Source: Opitutus sp. | GTDB taxonomy: Bacteria > Verrucomicrobiota > Verrucomicrobiia > Opitutales > Opitutaceae | NCBI GenBank assembly: GCA_024707325.1 | Contig: JANPZY010000001.1 | Span: 1,178,001 to 1,242,000 of the forward strand | Reading direction: 5' to 3' | Length of the DNA stretch: 64,000 nt | In this document: in pieces, positions 47,072-56,212 of the stretch | Position numbering within the stretch: position 1 is the stretch's first letter | How the letters are laid out: every line of letters starts with the position of its first letter | Program-made: the position numbers and the translations under genes | Notes under the pieces: generated by a model | Database searches by the model: none | The model's input: only the letters and a program-made list of their open reading frames with translations | What the model was told of the DNA's origin: nothing

Positions 47072-47098
47072 GCCCCGCCTTTTCGGCGGGGCTTTTTT
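47072..47098 (+). terminator. Intrinsic terminator after the DUF481 gene
   Basis: GCCCCGCC (47072-47079) pairs with GGCGGGGC (47085-47092) around loop TTTTC, followed by six T's (47093-47098). It is 28 bases after the stop at 47044, and is the clearest rho-independent terminator in the window. Confidence 0.92.
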
Positions 47099-47162
47099 GT
47101 TGTCTGCGCGAGACGCCGCGGGCTCGCCAGTTGCCGACGAGCGAATCAACGTGGGGCTGCCG

Positions 47163-50117
47163 ATGTCCGCCCCGCCCATCGCCGCCGCCGATTTCTCCGC
47201 GCTCGCCGCTTCGCTGGACGGCGAACTGCACACCGGACGCGCGATGCGACTGCTCTACGCGACCGACGCATCCGAATATCAGGAGGTGCCGCAGGCGGTG
47301 GCGTTTCCGCGCAGCGAGACCGACGTCGCGCGGCTCATTCGTTACGCGCGGTCGCATCGCATCGGCCTGATTCCGCGCACGGCCGGCACCTCGCTCGCCG
47401 GACAGGTCGTGGGCGGCGGCATTGTGGTCGACGTGGGCCGCTATCTGAACCGGATCGTGCAGTTCGATGGCGCGACGCGGCGCGTGCGCGTGCAGCCCGG
47501 CGTCGTGCGCAACGAGCTCAACCGCTTTCTCCAACCGCACGGGCTGCTCTTCGGTCCGGAAACCTCGACGGCCAACCGCGCGATGATCGGCGGCATGGTC
47601 GGCAACAACTCCTGCGGCGCCAACTCGCTCGTGTATGGTTCCACGCGCGATCACCTCGTCTCCGCGCGAGGTTTCCTCAGCGACGGCAGCGAAGTGACCT
47701 TCGCTCCGCTTTTGCCCGACGAGTTTGCCCAAAAATGCGCGGGTCCCGATTCGCTTGAGACGCGGATCTATCGCCACGTGCGCGACGTTCTCGGCGATCC
47801 CGTAAATCGCCGGTTGATCGAGGAGAGTTTTCCGAAGCGCACGGTCACACGCCGCAACACCGGCTACGCGCTCGATGCGCTGATGGAGGCAGCGGTGTTC
47901 GATCCGGCGTCCGCGCGCCCCTTCAATCTCTGCCGGCTCGTCGCCGGATCGGAAGGCACGCTGTTCTTCGGCGTCGAGTTCGAGCTGAACTGCGAGCCGC
48001 TGCCGCCGCCGGGGGCGCTGCTCTGCGCGCATTTCACGACCGTAGCCGAGGCGCTGCAGGCGACGTTGATCGCGCTGCGCCATGCGCCGTCGGCGGTGGA
48101 GTTGATCGATCGTCACGTGCTCGAATGCACGCGCGAGAATCTCGAGCAGGCGAAAAACCGTTTCTTTGTCCAAGGAGATCCGGGTGCGATTCTCGTAATC
48201 GAGATCGCGCGCGAAAAACCCGCCGACACCAACGCGACGCTCGCCACGCTCGAACGGGACCTGCGCGCGGCGGGGCTCGGTTATGCGTTTCCCGTTTTGC
48301 GCGGCGCTGAGAGCGCAAAAGTCTGGGAGCTGCGGCGCGCGGGGCAGGGCGTGATGAGCAATGTCGTCGGCGATGCGAAACCGCGCGAGATTGTCGAGGA
48401 CACCGCGGTCGCACCCGAGGATCTGCCGGCCTACATCGCGGAGTTCGACGGGCTGATGCGCGAGAAATACGGCATCGCCTGCGTTTACTACGCGCACGCC
48501 GGCGCCGGTGAGTTGCACACGCGCCCGCTCTTCAACCTGCGCACGCCGGAAGGATTGCGGATGTTTCGCGACATCGCGACGGATGTCGCTGCGCTCGTGA
48601 AAAAATACCGCGGTTCGCTCAGTGGCGAACACGGCGACGGACGCCTGCGCGGCGAGTTTATCCGCTTCATGGTCGGCGACGCGTGCTACCGGTTGATGCG
48701 CGAGCTCAAGCAGGTGTGCGATCCGCTCGGAATCTTCAATCCGGGCAAGATCATCGACACGCCGCCGATGGACACTTCGCTGCGCACCGCGCCGGGTGAA
48801 GCGGTGCCGGAGTATGCGACGCATTTCGATTTCAGCGCCACACAGGGTCTCGTGCGCGCGGTGGAGAAGTGCAGCGGCTCCGGCGACTGCCGCAAATCGC
48901 ACCTCATGGGCGGCACGATGTGCCCGAGCTACATGGCGACCCGGAACGAAAAGGACACGACGCGCGCCCGTGCCAATCTGCTGCGTCACCTCCTCACGCA
49001 GCCGCCTGATCCGCGAAAACCGTTTTCGCGTCCCGAGCTCGACGAAGTGATGGACCTCTGCCTCTCGTGCAAAGGCTGCAAGAGCGAGTGCCCGTCCAAC
49101 GTCGACATGGCCCGGCTCAAGGCCGAGTGGCAGCAGCACGTCTACGACGAACGTGGCGTTCCGCTGCGCGCGAAACTTTTCGAGGCGTATCCGCGGCTGC
49201 TCGCGCTCGCGGCGCATTTCCCGCGCGTGCACAACGCGATCGTCGCTCACGCGCTTTCGTTTCGCTGGATGCGTCGTGCGCTCGGGATCGCGGATGGAAG
49301 AAGTTTGCCGCTGCTGCCGCGCACGACGCTGAGGCGGTGGTTCACGGGCCGAACGCGTGAGAAAGCAGCCGCGAGTGCACCGCAGCGTCGCGTGTTTCTG
49401 TTCGTCGACGAATTCACTGACACGCTCGACGCGGAGATCGGCATCGCCGCGGTGCGACTGCTCGAACGACTCGGCTACCAAGTCGTCTTGCCCGCGCATG
49501 CCTCGAGCGGACGCGCGCAGCTTTCAAAAGGCTTTGTGCGCGACGCGAAACGCTGCGCGATCGAAAACGTGAAGGCTCTCGCGCCGCTCGTCAGCGACCA
49601 GGCGCCGCTGGTCGGCATCGAGCCGTCGGCGATTCTCGGTTTTCGCGACGAGTATCTCGATCTGGTCCCCGCCGAGCTGAAGCCAGCTGCTCGCTCGCTC
49701 GCGAACCATGCGTTGCTCTTCGAGGAGTTTATCGCGCGCGAGGCCGAGGCCGGGCGAATCCGCGCGGACGCGTTCACGACCGAGGCGCGCGAAGTGAAAG
49801 TGCACGGGCATTGCCATCAGAAGGCGCTGTCTTCGATGGAGCCGGTCGTGCGCGCGTTGTCGTTGCCAGCGGGTTATCGCGTGACCGTGATCCCGAGTGG
49901 CTGTTGCGGCATGGCTGGTTCGTTCGGCTACGAGGCGGAGCATTTCGAGATTTCCCGGCAGATCGGTGAACTGGTTCTCCTGCCCGCGGTGCGCGCGGTC
50001 TCGGCCGATACGCTCATTGCGGCAGCGGGCACGAGTTGCCGTCATCAAATTGCGGATGCGACCGGGCGTCGCGCGCTGCATCCAGCCGAGATTCTGCATC
50101 GGGCGCTCGCGATGTAG
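47163..50117 (+). CDS. FAD-linked oxidase with C-terminal Fe-S domains (D-lactate dehydrogenase type)
   Basis: A 984-residue flavoprotein. FAD domain (about 30-270): IPRTAGTSLAGQVVGGGIVVD and GGMVGNNSCGANSL. FAD C-terminal domain (about 290-550) with GEHGDGRLRGEF. Two iron-sulfur motifs follow: CSGSGDCRKS...MCPSYMAT and CLSCKGCKSECPSNVD, then a CCG domain (SGCCGMAGSFGYE). This layout matches YdiJ/Dld-II type D-2-hydroxyacid dehydrogenases that pass electrons to the respiratory chain. ATG at 47163 is used. Confidence 0.9.
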   Translation: MSAPPIAAADFSALAASLDGELHTGRAMRLLYATDASEYQEVPQAVAFPRSETDVARLIRYARSHRIGLIPRTAGTSLAGQVVGGGIVVDVGRYLNRIVQFDGATRRVRVQPGVVRNELNRFLQPHGLLFGPETSTANRAMIGGMVGNNSCGANSLVYGSTRDHLVSARGFLSDGSEVTFAPLLPDEFAQKCAGPDSLETRIYRHVRDVLGDPVNRRLIEESFPKRTVTRRNTGYALDALMEAAVFDPASARPFNLCRLVAGSEGTLFFGVEFELNCEPLPPPGALLCAHFTTVAEALQATLIALRHAPSAVELIDRHVLECTRENLEQAKNRFFVQGDPGAILVIEIAREKPADTNATLATLERDLRAAGLGYAFPVLRGAESAKVWELRRAGQGVMSNVVGDAKPREIVEDTAVAPEDLPAYIAEFDGLMREKYGIACVYYAHAGAGELHTRPLFNLRTPEGLRMFRDIATDVAALVKKYRGSLSGEHGDGRLRGEFIRFMVGDACYRLMRELKQVCDPLGIFNPGKIIDTPPMDTSLRTAPGEAVPEYATHFDFSATQGLVRAVEKCSGSGDCRKSHLMGGTMCPSYMATRNEKDTTRARANLLRHLLTQPPDPRKPFSRPELDEVMDLCLSCKGCKSECPSNVDMARLKAEWQQHVYDERGVPLRAKLFEAYPRLLALAAHFPRVHNAIVAHALSFRWMRRALGIADGRSLPLLPRTTLRRWFTGRTREKAAASAPQRRVFLFVDEFTDTLDAEIGIAAVRLLERLGYQVVLPAHASSGRAQLSKGFVRDAKRCAIENVKALAPLVSDQAPLVGIEPSAILGFRDEYLDLVPAELKPAARSLANHALLFEEFIAREAEAGRIRADAFTTEAREVKVHGHCHQKALSSMEPVVRALSLPAGYRVTVIPSGCCGMAGSFGYEAEHFEISRQIGELVLLPAVRAVSADTLIAAAGTSCRHQIADATGRRALHPAEILHRALAM

Positions 50118-50193
50118 TTTTTTCCGACAATCGACTGCGTTCCGGCGAACTCGGTGGCTTGCGGTGGTCCATGGGTTCGAACAAGGAAACAGC

Positions 50194-50826
50194 ATGAATT
50201 TTCTCGAAGCCGACTATTCCGAAATTACGCGGGCCATGATGCGGTCGCTGCCGACCGCGTTGATCATCATTCTCGCGGCGGTGCTGCTCTACAGCGTGCT
50301 GAAGCGCGCGCTGAAGCTGCTGACGCGGCGCACGAGCTTCACCGAGAAGGAACTCGATCCGGTGCGCCGGGCGATCAAGTGGATCATCACGATCGCGGCG
50401 TTCGTGCTCGTGCTTGGCGCGTTCGGCGCGAACGTCGGCGGCCTCTGGGGCGTGCTCTCGACGATCCTCGCGATGATCGCGATCGGCTTCGTCGCGGTGT
50501 GGAGCATTTTGAGCAACGTGCTGTGCACGCTCTTCATCATCATCTTCCGCACCTTCGCGGTGGGCGACGAGATCGAGTTTGCCGGTGAGCCGGTGAAAGG
50601 CCGCGTGACCGACCTGAACTTCATCTTCACCACGCTCGATGCCGGGGATGGCACGGTGATGCAGATTCCGAACAACCTTTTCTTCCAGCGCGTGCTGAAG
50701 CGTCGTCACGCCGCGTATGCCGTTTCCGCGGCCTCGCACTTGCGCGCGAAGCAGCCGGAAACGACGGCAACGCAGCCGGATGGTGCCGCCGTTCCCGCTC
50801 CGGCTCCAGTCGAGCCGACGCGCTAA
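50194..50826 (+). CDS. MscS-family mechanosensitive channel protein
   Basis: A 210-residue protein with three predicted membrane segments (about 18-36, 60-82, 88-115), then the small MscS beta domain (FRTFAVGDEIEF, GRVTDLNFIFTTL, TVMQIPNNLFFQRVLKRR). It is short for MscS: the cytoplasmic vestibule is replaced by a Pro/Ala tail, so it is a minimal type. It should release solutes under membrane tension, by homology. It ends at a bidirectional hairpin. Confidence 0.85.
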   Translation: MNFLEADYSEITRAMMRSLPTALIIILAAVLLYSVLKRALKLLTRRTSFTEKELDPVRRAIKWIITIAAFVLVLGAFGANVGGLWGVLSTILAMIAIGFVAVWSILSNVLCTLFIIIFRTFAVGDEIEFAGEPVKGRVTDLNFIFTTLDAGDGTVMQIPNNLFFQRVLKRRHAAYAVSAASHLRAKQPETTATQPDGAAVPAPAPVEPTR

Positions 50827-50850
50827 AGCGGAAACAACTCTCTGCGAAAC

Positions 50851-50889
50851 AAACGCGCGTCCGCCTTCGAGGCCGGGCGCGCGTTTTGT
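50851..50889. terminator. Bidirectional terminator hairpin between mscS-like gene and upp
   Basis: AAACGCGCG (50851-50859) pairs with CGCGCGTTT (50878-50886), with T-rich flanks on both strands (TTTTGTTT after it on plus; TTTGTTTC on minus). It serves both convergent genes. Confidence 0.8.
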
Positions 50890-51504
50890 TTAGGTGCCGT
50901 AGAGCCGGTCGCCGAAATCGCCGAGACCGGGCAGAATGTATTTGCGGGCGTTGAGCTCGCGATCGAGCGCCGCGGTGAAGATCGGCACGGCGGGATGATG
51001 GTTTTCCACGAGCGCGACGCCCTCGGGTGCGCTCACGATGCTGACCAGCGTGATCGCGCGGGCGCCGCTTGCGCGCACGACGTCGATCGCCTGCACGGCC
51101 GAGCCGCCGGTTGCGAGCATCGGATCGACGAGCATCACATGGCCGTCCTTCAGTGGCGGAAGTTTGCAGTAATAGCTGCGCGCGACCGCAGTCTCGTGGT
51201 CACGCTCGAGTCCGATGTAGCCGACGGTCGTATCGGGAAAGATGTCGAGAAACGGCTGCACCATGCCCAGACCCGCGCGCAGGATCGGCACCACCGCGAG
51301 ATTGCCCGAGAGCACGCGACCGGTCACTGGCTCCAGAGGAGTTTCGATCAGCTTGTCCTCCGTCGTCAGCGAGCGCGTGGCTTCGATCGCGAGCAACAGC
51401 GTGATCTGGTAGCAAAGCGTGCGAAACGTCGCCGGCTTGGTGGTTTTGTCGCGCAGGTGCGTGATGACGTGCGCGGCGAGCGGGTGTTGGAGGACGTGGA
51501 GCAT
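50890..51504 (-). CDS. upp: Uracil phosphoribosyltransferase
   Basis: A 204-residue salvage enzyme making UMP from uracil and PRPP. The PRPP motif is VMLVDPMLATGGSAVQAIDV and the uracil-binding C terminus reads YILPGLGDFGDRLYGT. Full length for the family. It lies 17 bases downstream of the penicillin-acylase gene on the same strand. Confidence 0.96.
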   Translation of the reverse strand: MLHVLQHPLAAHVITHLRDKTTKPATFRTLCYQITLLLAIEATRSLTTEDKLIETPLEPVTGRVLSGNLAVVPILRAGLGMVQPFLDIFPDTTVGYIGLERDHETAVARSYYCKLPPLKDGHVMLVDPMLATGGSAVQAIDVVRASGARAITLVSIVSAPEGVALVENHHPAVPIFTAALDRELNARKYILPGLGDFGDRLYGT

Positions 51505-51521
51505 GGAGCGGGAGCGGAGGT

Positions 51522-54005
51522 TCAGGGCTGCAACGTGAGCGTGTGAACGGCGGGACCGGGGAGCAACGACGCAGGCTCGCCCTTCACCCATGCTTCGTGC
51601 CCCGCTTGGTAGAACGGCGACAGCGGGTGTCCGCTCGCGCCGCCGGGCATGTGAAAAAGACCTTCGTCCTCGTGTCCGGGAGAAACGACGAGCCGCATGC
51701 TTGCGCCGAAGTTCGGTGACTGCACGCGGGGCATGTGGGAGTCGCCGGGCAGCGGATCCGCAGGGAGATTGAGCCAGCCGGTGAGCCAACCCGGTAGCGC
51801 GGCCGCGAGCGGATGACGAATGCGCGCGGTATTGCGCTGACCCCATGTGGCGCGGGCGAGCGCGACCCCTTCGTCATCGATTTTCTCCACCACGGCGTCG
51901 GCCGCGGCCACGAGCAAGTCTTCCCAGCGCGTGAACTGCGGGTTCAGCAAGTGCGCGGGCTTTTGTTCGATCATCTGCCAGAGAGCGCCTTCGCGGTTGA
52001 ACGAGCGCCAGTCGAAGTCTTCCTGTCGTTCCAAGCACACGGCGAAAATCGCGGGGAAAACGAGACCGTGCACTTCGGTGCGAAACGCGCGCGCGAGTCG
52101 GTAGCTCACCGAATCGATGTCGGCGCGACCGGACCACTGCTGCGCGAGCTCGCGGAGTTTCGCGCGGGATTTCTTCTGCGCGACCACAGAGTCGGAGAGC
52201 GTCGAAACGAGGAGCTTTTGCCAGCGCTCCATGAAGAGCGCGCGATCATCGAGCTGGATCGCGAGCAGATCCTGCGGCGCCGCGTTTTCCAGCGTAGCGA
52301 GCCGGTCGCGAATCTGCGCGGCGCGCGGCGCGGTGTCGTAGTTGCCGTCGCCGAGCAGCGCGAGCGCCGGGCCGCCGACCATGCGCTGGTTGCCGGACCA
52401 GATGCGGCCGCCGTTGGAAAACACGACGGGCACTTCCTCGGGGGGCAAGAGACCTTCCCAGCGTCGGTCGCCAAACAGCCAGGACACGGGCAGTCGCCCA
52501 TCGAGGCCCACGCGCTTCGGGAGGCGGCCGACGATCGTCCACGCGATCTGACCGGCGGCGTCGGCGACGACGACATTATGCGGCGGGATGCCGGAGCGAC
52601 GCGCGATGTTCACGGCCTGCTCGGCGTTTTCGGCGGCTTCGAGTTGAGCGAACTCGAGGTTTACCGCGGCGGGATCGTGCAACGTCCAATGCCACGCGAG
52701 CGGACGCTCTTTTGCGTTGGTGCCGACGATCGGGCCGAAGACCGACCATTGTTTTTCCACCACCACCTCGTCGCCGCCTTTGACTTGGATGACGTGGCGG
52801 CGGTTTTCGAACTCGAGCAACTCGTCGTGTCCGGGCGCGCGGTAGAAGTCGCGGGAGATCGTGTTGACGTCGACTGCGACGAGATCGCCCGTGTCCACAT
52901 AGGAATTGGTGAGCGCCCACGCGACGTGACCGTTGGAGCCGATCACGAGATACGGCATGCCGGGCAACGTTGCGCCCACCAGCCGGCGCGTCTGATCGCC
53001 TTCGCGCCACTCCATGACGGCGCGATACCAGACATTGGGCACGCGAAGATTCAGGTGAGGATCGCTCGCGAGCAAACCGGCGCCGTTGCGTGTGTGTTCA
53101 CCGCCGAGCGCGAATGCGTTGCTGCCCGGGCGCAGGTCCGGATCGGGTCGGGACAAAGTGCGGACCAGGTCGGGACCGAGTGCGGACCGGGTCGAGGCAA
53201 GGAGCGGACCGGGTCGCGCCCATGCGCGCATCGAGTCGGGCTCGGGTGCGGCTCGAGTCGCGGCCGTATTCAAAGGACGGATATCGATGAGGCGCTCGTT
53301 GGGAATCGGCGCGAGCGGTGCGGTGGAGCCATCGAGCGCGGCGTCGGTTGGCGTCTGCAACGGCGCGAAGAAATCGAGAACGCCCGTGCCGAAGACATCG
53401 GTCAGCGTGGAGAGCGTGTGTTCGTAGTTGCCCCACGCGTCCTGCAGATCGAGCGCCATCGCGTAGATGACGAGGATGGAATCCTCGGGCAGCCATGGCT
53501 GCGGTTCGCCGCGAACGACGTAATACTCGAATGGTTTCTTCGCGAGGGAGCGGAGGCCATCGTTGACGCCCATCGCGTAGGCTTCGAGGAGCGCGCGTTG
53601 CGCGGGCGTGGCGGCGGCGAGGACCTTTTGCGCGAGCGCGCGGAAGTCGTGCGGGCGGTTGAGCCGGTCGGCCTCGAGCGCGACTTTGCCGAAGAGCGCG
53701 GAAAGCTCGCCGGCGGCGCTGCGGCGCAGGAGGTCCATTTGGAAAAACCGGTCCTGCGCGTGCGCGAAGCCGAGTGCGCGAGCGACGTCGCGGCGGTCGG
53801 TGCCGCGAAGGGTGGGGGTGCCTTGCGCGTCGCGCTCGATGGTCACGGGGGCGGTGAGTCCGGGGAGCGACACGGTGCCGTCGAGCGGCGGCAGGCTGCC
53901 GCGCATCTGGAAGTAGAACCAAACGACGAAGCCGGCGGCGAGGAGCGCAAGCAGGCTCAGCGCGCTGGCGAGCAGTTGCAGGCGGGGCTTGAGAGCGGGT
54001 TTCAC
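51522..54005 (-). CDS. Penicillin acylase-family amidase, with in-frame repeat insertion
   Basis: An 827-residue N-terminal-nucleophile hydrolase precursor. The N terminus has a membrane anchor (about 10-32). The alpha part has the pattern GTPTLRGTDRRDVARALGFA and FQMDLLRRSAAGELSALFG. The predicted self-cleavage point is Gly294-Ser295 in PGSNAFALGG, giving Ser295 as nucleophile. The 45 or so residues before it (about 246-292) are encoded by a 22-bp repeat array. The beta part includes LTNSYVDTGDL and the terminal GGASGHPLSPFYQAGH. Substrate may be an acyl-homoserine lactone or other amide. GTG at 54005 overlaps the gluconokinase stop. Confidence 0.88.
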   Translation of the reverse strand: MKPALKPRLQLLASALSLLALLAAGFVVWFYFQMRGSLPPLDGTVSLPGLTAPVTIERDAQGTPTLRGTDRRDVARALGFAHAQDRFFQMDLLRRSAAGELSALFGKVALEADRLNRPHDFRALAQKVLAAATPAQRALLEAYAMGVNDGLRSLAKKPFEYYVVRGEPQPWLPEDSILVIYAMALDLQDAWGNYEHTLSTLTDVFGTGVLDFFAPLQTPTDAALDGSTAPLAPIPNERLIDIRPLNTAATRAAPEPDSMRAWARPGPLLASTRSALGPDLVRTLSRPDPDLRPGSNAFALGGEHTRNGAGLLASDPHLNLRVPNVWYRAVMEWREGDQTRRLVGATLPGMPYLVIGSNGHVAWALTNSYVDTGDLVAVDVNTISRDFYRAPGHDELLEFENRRHVIQVKGGDEVVVEKQWSVFGPIVGTNAKERPLAWHWTLHDPAAVNLEFAQLEAAENAEQAVNIARRSGIPPHNVVVADAAGQIAWTIVGRLPKRVGLDGRLPVSWLFGDRRWEGLLPPEEVPVVFSNGGRIWSGNQRMVGGPALALLGDGNYDTAPRAAQIRDRLATLENAAPQDLLAIQLDDRALFMERWQKLLVSTLSDSVVAQKKSRAKLRELAQQWSGRADIDSVSYRLARAFRTEVHGLVFPAIFAVCLERQEDFDWRSFNREGALWQMIEQKPAHLLNPQFTRWEDLLVAAADAVVEKIDDEGVALARATWGQRNTARIRHPLAAALPGWLTGWLNLPADPLPGDSHMPRVQSPNFGASMRLVVSPGHEDEGLFHMPGGASGHPLSPFYQAGHEAWVKGEPASLLPGPAVHTLTLQP
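53132..53271 (+). repeat. 22-bp degenerate repeat array 6, inside a coding sequence
   Basis: Five full units start at 53147, 53169, 53191, 53213 and 53235, with partial units at both sides. The array lies in plus orientation inside a minus-strand gene and is read through in frame. It falls exactly in the linker just before the catalytic Ser of the penicillin-acylase family protein. Elsewhere such arrays are intergenic. Confidence 0.93.
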
Positions 54006-54487
54006 AGCGAAAGGGCGATGCGGATCTGGCGAACGATTTCCGCGGGTGGCGGTGTGATGTCGACGGTGAGCGCGTCGGCCGGCGGCTCGAGTGCGGCAAG
54101 CTGGCTGTCGAGCATGCCGGGTTTCATGAAGTGATTTTGGCGTCCCGCGATGCGCGCGGCGAGGAGCTCGCGTGAACCGTTGAGGTGGACGAGTCGCACG
54201 TGCTGGTGGTCGGGAATGAGGATGTCGCGGTAGCGCTGTTTGAGCGCGGAGGACGTGACGACCGCGGAGCGGTTTTCCGCGATGCAGCGATCGATGTGCG
54301 CGCGCAGGGCGGCGAGCCACGGGGCGCGATCTTCGTCGGTGAGCGGTTGGCCGGCGGACATCTTGGCGACGTTGGCAGGCGGGTGAAAGTCGTCGGCGTC
54401 GGCAAATTCCCAGCCGAGTTCGCGGGCGAGCAACTCGCCGATGGTGGATTTGCCGCTGCCAGCGACGCCCATGACGAGGATGACCAT
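54002..54487 (-). CDS. gntK: Gluconokinase
   Basis: A 161-residue kinase phosphorylating gluconate. The P-loop VMGVAGSGKSTIGELLA is at the N terminus, with FADADDFHPPANVAKMSAG, LTDEDRAPWL and NHFMKPGMLDSQLAALEPP, all diagnostic. The stop overlaps the start of the acylase gene (GTGA). The DUF5069 gene lies 14 bases upstream. Confidence 0.95.
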   Translation of the reverse strand: MVILVMGVAGSGKSTIGELLARELGWEFADADDFHPPANVAKMSAGQPLTDEDRAPWLAALRAHIDRCIAENRSAVVTSSALKQRYRDILIPDHQHVRLVHLNGSRELLAARIAGRQNHFMKPGMLDSQLAALEPPADALTVDITPPPAEIVRQIRIALSL

Positions 54488-54501
54488 GGCGGGAGGCGGG
54501 G

Positions 54502-54957
54502 TTACTGGGCCTGTTCCCACGCGCGGGTGGCGACGGGATCGCGGCCTTCGTCGAAATCGATGAAATCGAACATCGTCATGATCGGTTGCGATTCGAGACC
54601 GGCTTCGGCGATGCGTTTTTTGAGGAGCTCGGTGCCGGCGTCGCGCCAGCCGCGTTTCATCATGAAGCCGTTCCAGACCTCGCACTCTTCGTCGGTGCGA
54701 CGGCCGCCGCGCTCTTCGGCGAAGGCGAGGAGTTGTTCATCGGAGAGATCGCCCGCGAGCGTGCGCGCCTTGAGGTCGGCGTAGTCGATCCGGAGAAATG
54801 CGCAGCAGCGTCCGTCAAAACCTCTGCCGAGGTTGGCCTGATAATCGGCGGGGAGCCAGCCGGCCTCGTGAAGGCGGATCTTGTCGAGCATGCGGCCGAA
54901 ATAAACGAGCCGGCCGACCTTGCTGTAACAACTGCGGAGTCCGGGAACTGCGGGCAT
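54502..54957 (-). CDS. DUF5069 family protein
   Basis: A 151-residue paralogue of the protein at 3843-4319. The family pattern is clear: KVGRLVYFGRMLDKIRLHE, YQANLGRGFDGRCCAFLRID and FIDFDEGRDP at the end. Function unknown. It heads the run DUF5069, gntK, acylase, upp on the minus strand. Confidence 0.85.
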   Translation of the reverse strand: MPAVPGLRSCYSKVGRLVYFGRMLDKIRLHEAGWLPADYQANLGRGFDGRCCAFLRIDYADLKARTLAGDLSDEQLLAFAEERGGRRTDEECEVWNGFMMKRGWRDAGTELLKKRIAEAGLESQPIMTMFDFIDFDEGRDPVATRAWEQAQ

Positions 54958-55035
54958 GGGAAGAGCTTCGGTGCTGCTCCCGAAGGAGCGAGCGAAAATC
55001 CCTTCCGCAAGCCGCCGTGGAAAACTCCGGACGCG

Positions 55036-55695
55036 TCAGCGATCGGCCGAGATGAGGCCGTGGCGAACCGCGTAGCGCACGAGGCCGGTGACCTCGTGGA
55101 TGCCGAGTCGGGCCATGAGATGCATGCGGTGCGTCTCGATGGTCTTCACGCTGAGATTGAGGAGAAACGCGATTTCCTTGGTGCTGCGGCCCTCGGCGAT
55201 CAGTTGCAGAATCTCGCGCATGCGCGGCGTGAGCGATTTGGTGAGCTCGGCGCGCGGGTCCTGAAGCTTTTGCCGGTAGCGCGCGAGCACCTCGCGCGTG
55301 ATCGTGGGGCTGAGATACGTCTCGCCGCGGAGCACGGCCTGCATGGCGGCCGCGAGATCGGAGGCGGCGGCGTCCTTTAGCAAATAACCGGCAGCGCCCG
55401 CGTGCAGCGCGCGCAGCACGAAATCCTCCGACGTGTGCATCGAGAAGATCAGCACCCGCGTGCCCGGATGCTCGCTCACGATGCGCGCGGTGGCGTCGAG
55501 CCCGTTGAGATCGGGCATAGTGATGTCCATGACGACGACCGTCGGCTTGTGCTCGGCGGTGAGCGCCATGGCTTCGCGGCCGTTGCCGGCTTCGGCGACG
55601 ACTTCGACGTCGGGGAGACGTTCGAGTAGCGAACGGATCCCGGCGCGCACGAGCGCGTGGTCGTCGGCGAGAATGACTTTGACCGGAGTGGCCAC
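55036..55695 (-). CDS. NarL-type response regulator
   Basis: A 219-residue regulator. The receiver has DDHALVRAGIRSLLE, Asp57 in VVMDITMPDLNG and Lys in YLLKDAA. The LuxR HTH reads LTPRMREILQLIAEGRSTKE, then TIETHRMHLMARLGIHE. No partner kinase adjacent. The GTG at 55695 is preferred; an in-frame GTG lies at 55731. Confidence 0.9.
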   Translation of the reverse strand: MATPVKVILADDHALVRAGIRSLLERLPDVEVVAEAGNGREAMALTAEHKPTVVVMDITMPDLNGLDATARIVSEHPGTRVLIFSMHTSEDFVLRALHAGAAGYLLKDAAASDLAAAMQAVLRGETYLSPTITREVLARYRQKLQDPRAELTKSLTPRMREILQLIAEGRSTKEIAFLLNLSVKTIETHRMHLMARLGIHEVTGLVRYAVRHGLISADR

Positions 55696-55795
55696 GGACG
55701 AAGTTACCTCAGATAATTGGCAGTTGAACACGAAAAAGCAGGTGGATGGCAGGAGGGTTGTTGTCCTGCGGCTGACGAACCGACCCTGAAGAAAG

Positions 55796-56095
55796 TTACT
55801 CGCGAAAATAGTAAACTGCCGTGCAGATCAGCGCGAAGACCACGGTGGGCGCGTTCACCCACAGCGGATCGAAGCCCATGTGGTAGTGATCCACCAGCCA
55901 CACGATGGCAGTATACTTCGCGGCGATTGCGATCCAGCAGCCGAGGATGACCCACTCCACGCGGCGATTGCGCACAGGCGCGTAGCGCGAGGCGCGGACT
56001 TCCTCCACGAAACCGCGGTCGTAGTCGGGGGGCGGTCGGGGCGAGAGGAAAGAGAGGACGTTCAGGATCACGCCGCCAACATAGTCAGGGCGCAT
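55796..56095 (-). CDS. Small membrane protein, function unknown
   Basis: A 99-residue protein with one or two hydrophobic stretches (VEWVILGCWIAIAAKYTAIV, and VNAPTVVFALICTAVYYF). No family recognised. ATG at 56095 is used; the frame extends further to 56155. Diverges from the DUF3016 gene. Confidence 0.6.
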   Translation of the reverse strand: MRPDYVGGVILNVLSFLSPRPPPDYDRGFVEEVRASRYAPVRNRRVEWVILGCWIAIAAKYTAIVWLVDHYHMGFDPLWVNAPTVVFALICTAVYYFRE

Positions 56096-56212
56096 CGGTT
56101 GAAAAGCCGCTGCGCGCGCGGCGCGGATGAAAAGTGACGCTACTCGCGAGCCCATGCATTTTTGGGTGGGCGAATGAAACTTTTCGCAGCATGCTCAGTC
56201 CCACCCTTTCCC

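Noticed and set aside
53132..53271. Diversity-generating retroelement variable region
   Set aside because: Variation is spread over regular unit positions, and no reverse transcriptase, template repeat or accessory gene is in the window.
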